Source: CAWGCA01 sp963820955
GTDB lineage: Bacteria > Pseudomonadota > Gammaproteobacteria > Chromatiales > Chromatiaceae
Direction: 5' to 3'
Assembly (NCBI GenBank): GCA_963820955.1
Contig: CAWGCA010000024.1
Location: 1-64,000, forward strand
DNA length: 64,000 bases
Part shown: piece after piece, positions 61,557 through 64,000 of the stretch
Layout: each line of letters begins with the position of its first letter
How positions within the stretch are numbered: position 1 is the first letter of the stretch
The notes under the pieces: generated by a model
What the model saw: the letters and a program-made list of their open reading frames with translations, nothing else
Databases searched by the model: none
Told to the model about the DNA's origin: nothing
Made by a program: the position numbers and the translations under genes

Positions 61557-63308
61557 TCACCAAGCAGATGACCGGCAGGCCTCGAGCCAAAGTGCCTGAT
61601 AGGGGTTGAGGGAGATCTGTGACTCGCTTTTTGGATAGGTCACATCCGTGAGCAGATCTTTCCAACAGGCCTGTTCGTCGGGACAGGGGTGTGGCGGCAG
61701 GGAAAGATGCTGTGGTTGGTCGGTGACGTTATGCACTGCCAGGATGCGTTGATATTTCCCCAGCCGCCAGAGGGCGAACAGGTGGTCTCCCAGATTGATC
61801 GTCTGTTGATCGCTCTCCGGGTGAAAGGCCAGTTGCCGGCGGCGTATTAGGAGACGGCGTTTCAGCTCGTCGAACACAATTGCCTGGGGTGATTTTGGCT
61901 CCTGCAGTAATTGGGATAGTTCGTCCAGCGCCCAGCTGTGGCGGTTGATGGAGCGGGTGCGCCCACTCTGCTCTACGCCTTTCTGATCGTTGGGTGTCGC
62001 GGTCAGGCTGTGAAGGTAGAGTGCGGGGATGCCCTGGATTGCCAGCATCACCGTCTGGGCGCAGATAAAGCGGGTGACCTGCCACTGGTCGATGCCCCGC
62101 CAGGTCCCCTTGAGGGCATCGAAGAAGGTGATATTGATTTCATAAGGGGCCTCTTTACCGTCCGGGTTGGACTTCATGGCCACATAACCGCCGTACTCAC
62201 GCATTGCTTCGATCAGACCTGTCACCTCGTTGGCGGACAGTATTCCCTCAAGCGGCCGCAGACCAATCCCGTCGTGGGAGGCGGTGAAGTTCAGATAGGT
62301 GCAGTCCGGCGGCGGTCGGGGATAATCCTCAGCCCAGCGGGTCAACTGCGCCGCATTGCCCCGATGCAGAGCGTGCAGCAGCAGTGGGGGCAGACTGAAC
62401 TGGTAGACCATGTGGGCCTCGTCGCTGTTGCCGAAATAACTGATGTTCTCCCCGTTGGGGACATTGGTCTCCGTAATCAGCACACACTGGGGCGCAGCGG
62501 CCTCTATGATGTCGCGTAGCAGTCTCACCACTTCATGGGTCTGCCGCAGATGGATACAGCGTGAGCCGATCTCCTTCCAGAGGAAGGCGATGGCATCGAG
62601 CCGGATGAAACGCGCCCCTTTTGAGATATAGAAAAGAAAGATACGGATTAACTCAATCAGCACTTCCGGGTTTCGGTAGTTTAGATCGATCTGATCTTCG
62701 CTGAAGGTGGCCCATACGTGCCGGATTCCAGTATGGGTATGCACCGGAACCAGCAGTGGTGTACTGCGTGGCCGGACTACCTCATGGAGATCTGTGTCGG
62801 GGTCTAATTCGATGAAGTACTCCTTGCCGGGGGAGACATTGTTGATGAAATCGATAAACCAGAGGTTCTCCCGGGAACAGTGATTGATGACCAGATCGAA
62901 CATCAGATTGAAATCACTTCCGATGCCTTCCAGATCGTCCCAGTCCCCGAGCTGCTTATCCACCTGTCGGTAGTCGATCACGGCGAAGCCGTCGTCGGAG
63001 CTGTAGGGGAAAAAAGGCAGAATATGGACACTATTGATGCTGTCCGACAGCTGTTCTTTCAGAAAACGGTGCAGGGTCTGGAGGGGCACCTCTTCCTCAG
63101 ATTTGATGCTGCCACCGTAGGTGATCAGGAGCACGTCCTCCTCGCTCCAGCGTTCCTGCTCTACGGGCGGAAACTGTTGCCGGTGAGCCAGTACCAGTTC
63201 CACGATACGGTGCAGCACGGAGGCCACCTGGTACTCTTCGTACAAATACTGGAGTCGTGCCTGAGCACGGTCCGCAAACCAGTGCGGTAGATCGTCGTAG
63301 TTATGCAT
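61557..63308 (-). CDS. GH13_18 phosphorylase (glucosylglycerate type)
   Basis: The product is 583 aa. Catalytic residues of the GH13 barrel are D238 (FIRLDAIAF), E280 (LITETNVPN) and D346 (TASHDGIG). The sequence pattern LPFFPYSSDDGFAVIDY is typical of sucrose-phosphorylase-like enzymes. Next to GpgS and its phosphatase, the likely substrate is glucosylglycerate rather than sucrose, giving glucose-1-phosphate and glycerate. It has no signal peptide. It converges on the synthase gene with 35 bases between. Confidence 0.87.
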   Translation of the reverse strand: MHNYDDLPHWFADRAQARLQYLYEEYQVASVLHRIVELVLAHRQQFPPVEQERWSEEDVLLITYGGSIKSEEEVPLQTLHRFLKEQLSDSINSVHILPFFPYSSDDGFAVIDYRQVDKQLGDWDDLEGIGSDFNLMFDLVINHCSRENLWFIDFINNVSPGKEYFIELDPDTDLHEVVRPRSTPLLVPVHTHTGIRHVWATFSEDQIDLNYRNPEVLIELIRIFLFYISKGARFIRLDAIAFLWKEIGSRCIHLRQTHEVVRLLRDIIEAAAPQCVLITETNVPNGENISYFGNSDEAHMVYQFSLPPLLLHALHRGNAAQLTRWAEDYPRPPPDCTYLNFTASHDGIGLRPLEGILSANEVTGLIEAMREYGGYVAMKSNPDGKEAPYEINITFFDALKGTWRGIDQWQVTRFICAQTVMLAIQGIPALYLHSLTATPNDQKGVEQSGRTRSINRHSWALDELSQLLQEPKSPQAIVFDELKRRLLIRRRQLAFHPESDQQTINLGDHLFALWRLGKYQRILAVHNVTDQPQHLSLPPHPCPDEQACWKDLLTDVTYPKSESQISLNPYQALWLEACRSSAW

Positions 63309-63362
63309 CGCGTTTGATTACTTCTACTGGGGAGGCAAACTCCAGGGGTTTGGTTGGCTCTC

Positions 63363-63450
63363 TAGGGTACTTCGAAAAATACCTTCCATGGAATTTTTCG
63401 ATACGGCAATCGAAAAGCGCGATTTCCGATCGCCTTTATATCAATGCGGC
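63363..63450 (+). repeat. Interspersed structured repeat, copy 3 (truncated)
   Basis: The first 76 bases match copy 2 with about four differences (AGGGTACTTCGAAAA, then ATCGAAAAGCGCGATTTCCG). It contains the perfect palindrome TTCCATGGAA inside AAAAAT/ATTTTT arms. The match ends near 63440, so the later hairpins of copies 1 and 2 are lost. The shared frame reads MEFFDTAIEKRDFRSP here. All three copies have the same orientation. Confidence 0.78.
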
Positions 63451-63576
63451 TGCACTCTGGAAAGCCAGATAAAAGGATCGAGGCAGTTAAAAGGTGAACC
63501 AGGAAAGCGGTGAGTCTGGATCTATATCTTTGTGCTAGGCTTAGGAAAAGCGAGCCCGAATGCAAAAGGTGGTGAA

Positions 63577-63651
63577 GTGGGCGAAATTTTACTCATTCTA
63601 ATTATTATGGTATCAATTGTTTTTATTACGAAAAAAATGAAAGATCGCTAG
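63577..63651 (+). CDS. Possible 24-aa membrane peptide
   Basis: GTG 63577, preceded by AAAGGTGGTGAA, opens a frame of 24 codons to TAG 63651. The product is one hydrophobic helix (ILLILIIMVSIVFIT) with a basic end (KKMKDR), the usual look of small inner-membrane peptides. In AT-rich DNA such frames also arise by chance, so support is limited. Confidence 0.35.
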   Translation: MGEILLILIIMVSIVFITKKMKDR

Positions 63652-63773
63652 ATCATTCGAGTTACGGATATTATTTATCCGTCAGAATAAAAATAATAAG
63701 AAACAATAAGTAAAAGAAGTAGATTAGAAATAGCTTTAAGCATATTTCCATGTCTAATGCAGGAGGAGTTGTG

Positions 63774-63965
63774 ATGGTTGCTGTCGAAAGTAGAGAGCAT
63801 AATCCACATTTTTTCTGGCTCAGCCCACTGTTCGCAGAGTCCGGCTGGTATTTCAAATCCCCGAATCGCAGAACTGTCGGTCCTTTTATCGACCGGGAAG
63901 ATGCGGAAGATGCGGCAAAGACCCTGGTAATGAAGTATCCGTGGAGAAAGCTGCAACTGGACTGA
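63774..63965 (+). CDS. Small DUF6316-like protein, 63 aa
   Basis: AGGAGG lies eight bases before ATG 63774, which is preferred over the in-frame ATG at 63750. The protein reads FFWLSPLFAESGWYFKSPNR then VGPFIDREDAEDAAKTLV, a short aromatic/acidic domain like DUF6316 proteins of gammaproteobacteria. I am not sure of the family name. No signal peptide or membrane helix. The window ends 35 bases after its stop. Confidence 0.65.
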   Translation: MVAVESREHNPHFFWLSPLFAESGWYFKSPNRRTVGPFIDREDAEDAAKTLVMKYPWRKLQLD

Positions 63966-64000
63966 TCAGGTGACGGCGGGCTCAGTGGTTGGAGACTGAG

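Larger units (their letters stand above)
63309..63773. other. AT-rich intergenic region with repeat copy 3
   Basis: These 465 bases start with repeat copy 3 (63363-63450). From about 63580 on the sequence becomes markedly AT-rich. A possible 24-codon gene (63577) lies in it. No other gene is seen. Confidence 0.55.

Noticed and set aside
1..64000. CRISPR arrays
   Set aside because: No series of short direct repeats with regular spacers was seen. The only tandem repeats are in tolA and the 12-bp pair after the tRNA.

Overview
The window is a 64-kb chromosomal segment of a gammaproteobacterium, most likely a sulfur-oxidiser or symbiont type related to the Chromatiales, Sedimenticola or Thiodiazotropha groups. 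That placement is an inference from gene order and content: ruvB-ybgC-tolQRAB-pal-cpoB-queE-queC followed by tRNA-Lys, a Tat-exported molybdopterin formate dehydrogenase with its full maturation set, an ATP-type PEP carboxykinase, and a glucosylglycerate osmolyte cluster. No 16S gene or other species marker is present.

Layout. (1) 1-7433 is a conserved core: the 3' end of ruvB, the Tol-Pal envelope machine, two 7-deazaguanine (queuosine) genes and tRNA-Lys(TTT). A 269-bp nested palindrome sits between cpoB and queE. (2) 7434-14400, just after the tRNA, is an eroding accessory region. It holds a complete single-ORF IS1-family element, a GNA1162-type trio of lipoprotein genes with a decayed fourth gene upstream, an internal scrap of an IS256-family transposase that has cut the front off a cyclic-nucleotide-binding/ZIP-like transporter gene, and a frameshifted, truncated phoX-like gene. 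(3) 14407-23017 holds an isochorismatase-fold hydrolase, pckA, an uncharacterised three-gene coupled operon (17585-21179), a PilZ protein and a DUF411/Cys-rich pair that looks copper-related. (4) 23439-27759 is an attEFGH-like ABC export operon with an AttH lipoprotein. (5) 27775-35665 holds glgC, a NUDIX hydrolase, an envelope-stress-like group (GlsB/YeaQ, DUF533, LysM-BON), a DUF4124 protein, a Sel1-repeat protein and an M48 lipoprotein protease.

(6) 35985-49807 is a formate dehydrogenase locus. The minus-strand arm carries a PBP-like regulator, fdhD and moaA. The plus-strand arm carries DUF3305, DUF3306, a 4Fe-4S protein, a TorD-like chaperone, a tiny Tat-signal protein, fdhABC, and then a NarI/HdrE-like cytochrome b and an HdrD/DsrK-like CCG iron-sulfur protein. 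The arrangement suggests periplasmic formate oxidation feeding electrons to the membrane, with a second Hdr/Dsr-like redox module nearby. (7) 50112-51391 is cbpA-cbpM. (8) 52385-58915 encodes three large or unusual proteins of unknown function: a 949-aa multidomain lipoprotein, a 241-aa cytoplasmic-looking protein and a convergent 908-aa protein with a possible beta-propeller. (9) 59494-63308 makes and degrades glucosylglycerate: a phosphatase, a glucosyl-3-phosphoglycerate synthase and a GH13 phosphorylase.

The best leads for something undescribed are the coupled three-gene operon at 17585-21179, the 52385-58915 protein set, and a family of about 150-bp structured repeats present three times in the same orientation (23162, 35666, 63363). 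In the repeats, hairpins and a short reading frame are both conserved and one stem base pair covaries.
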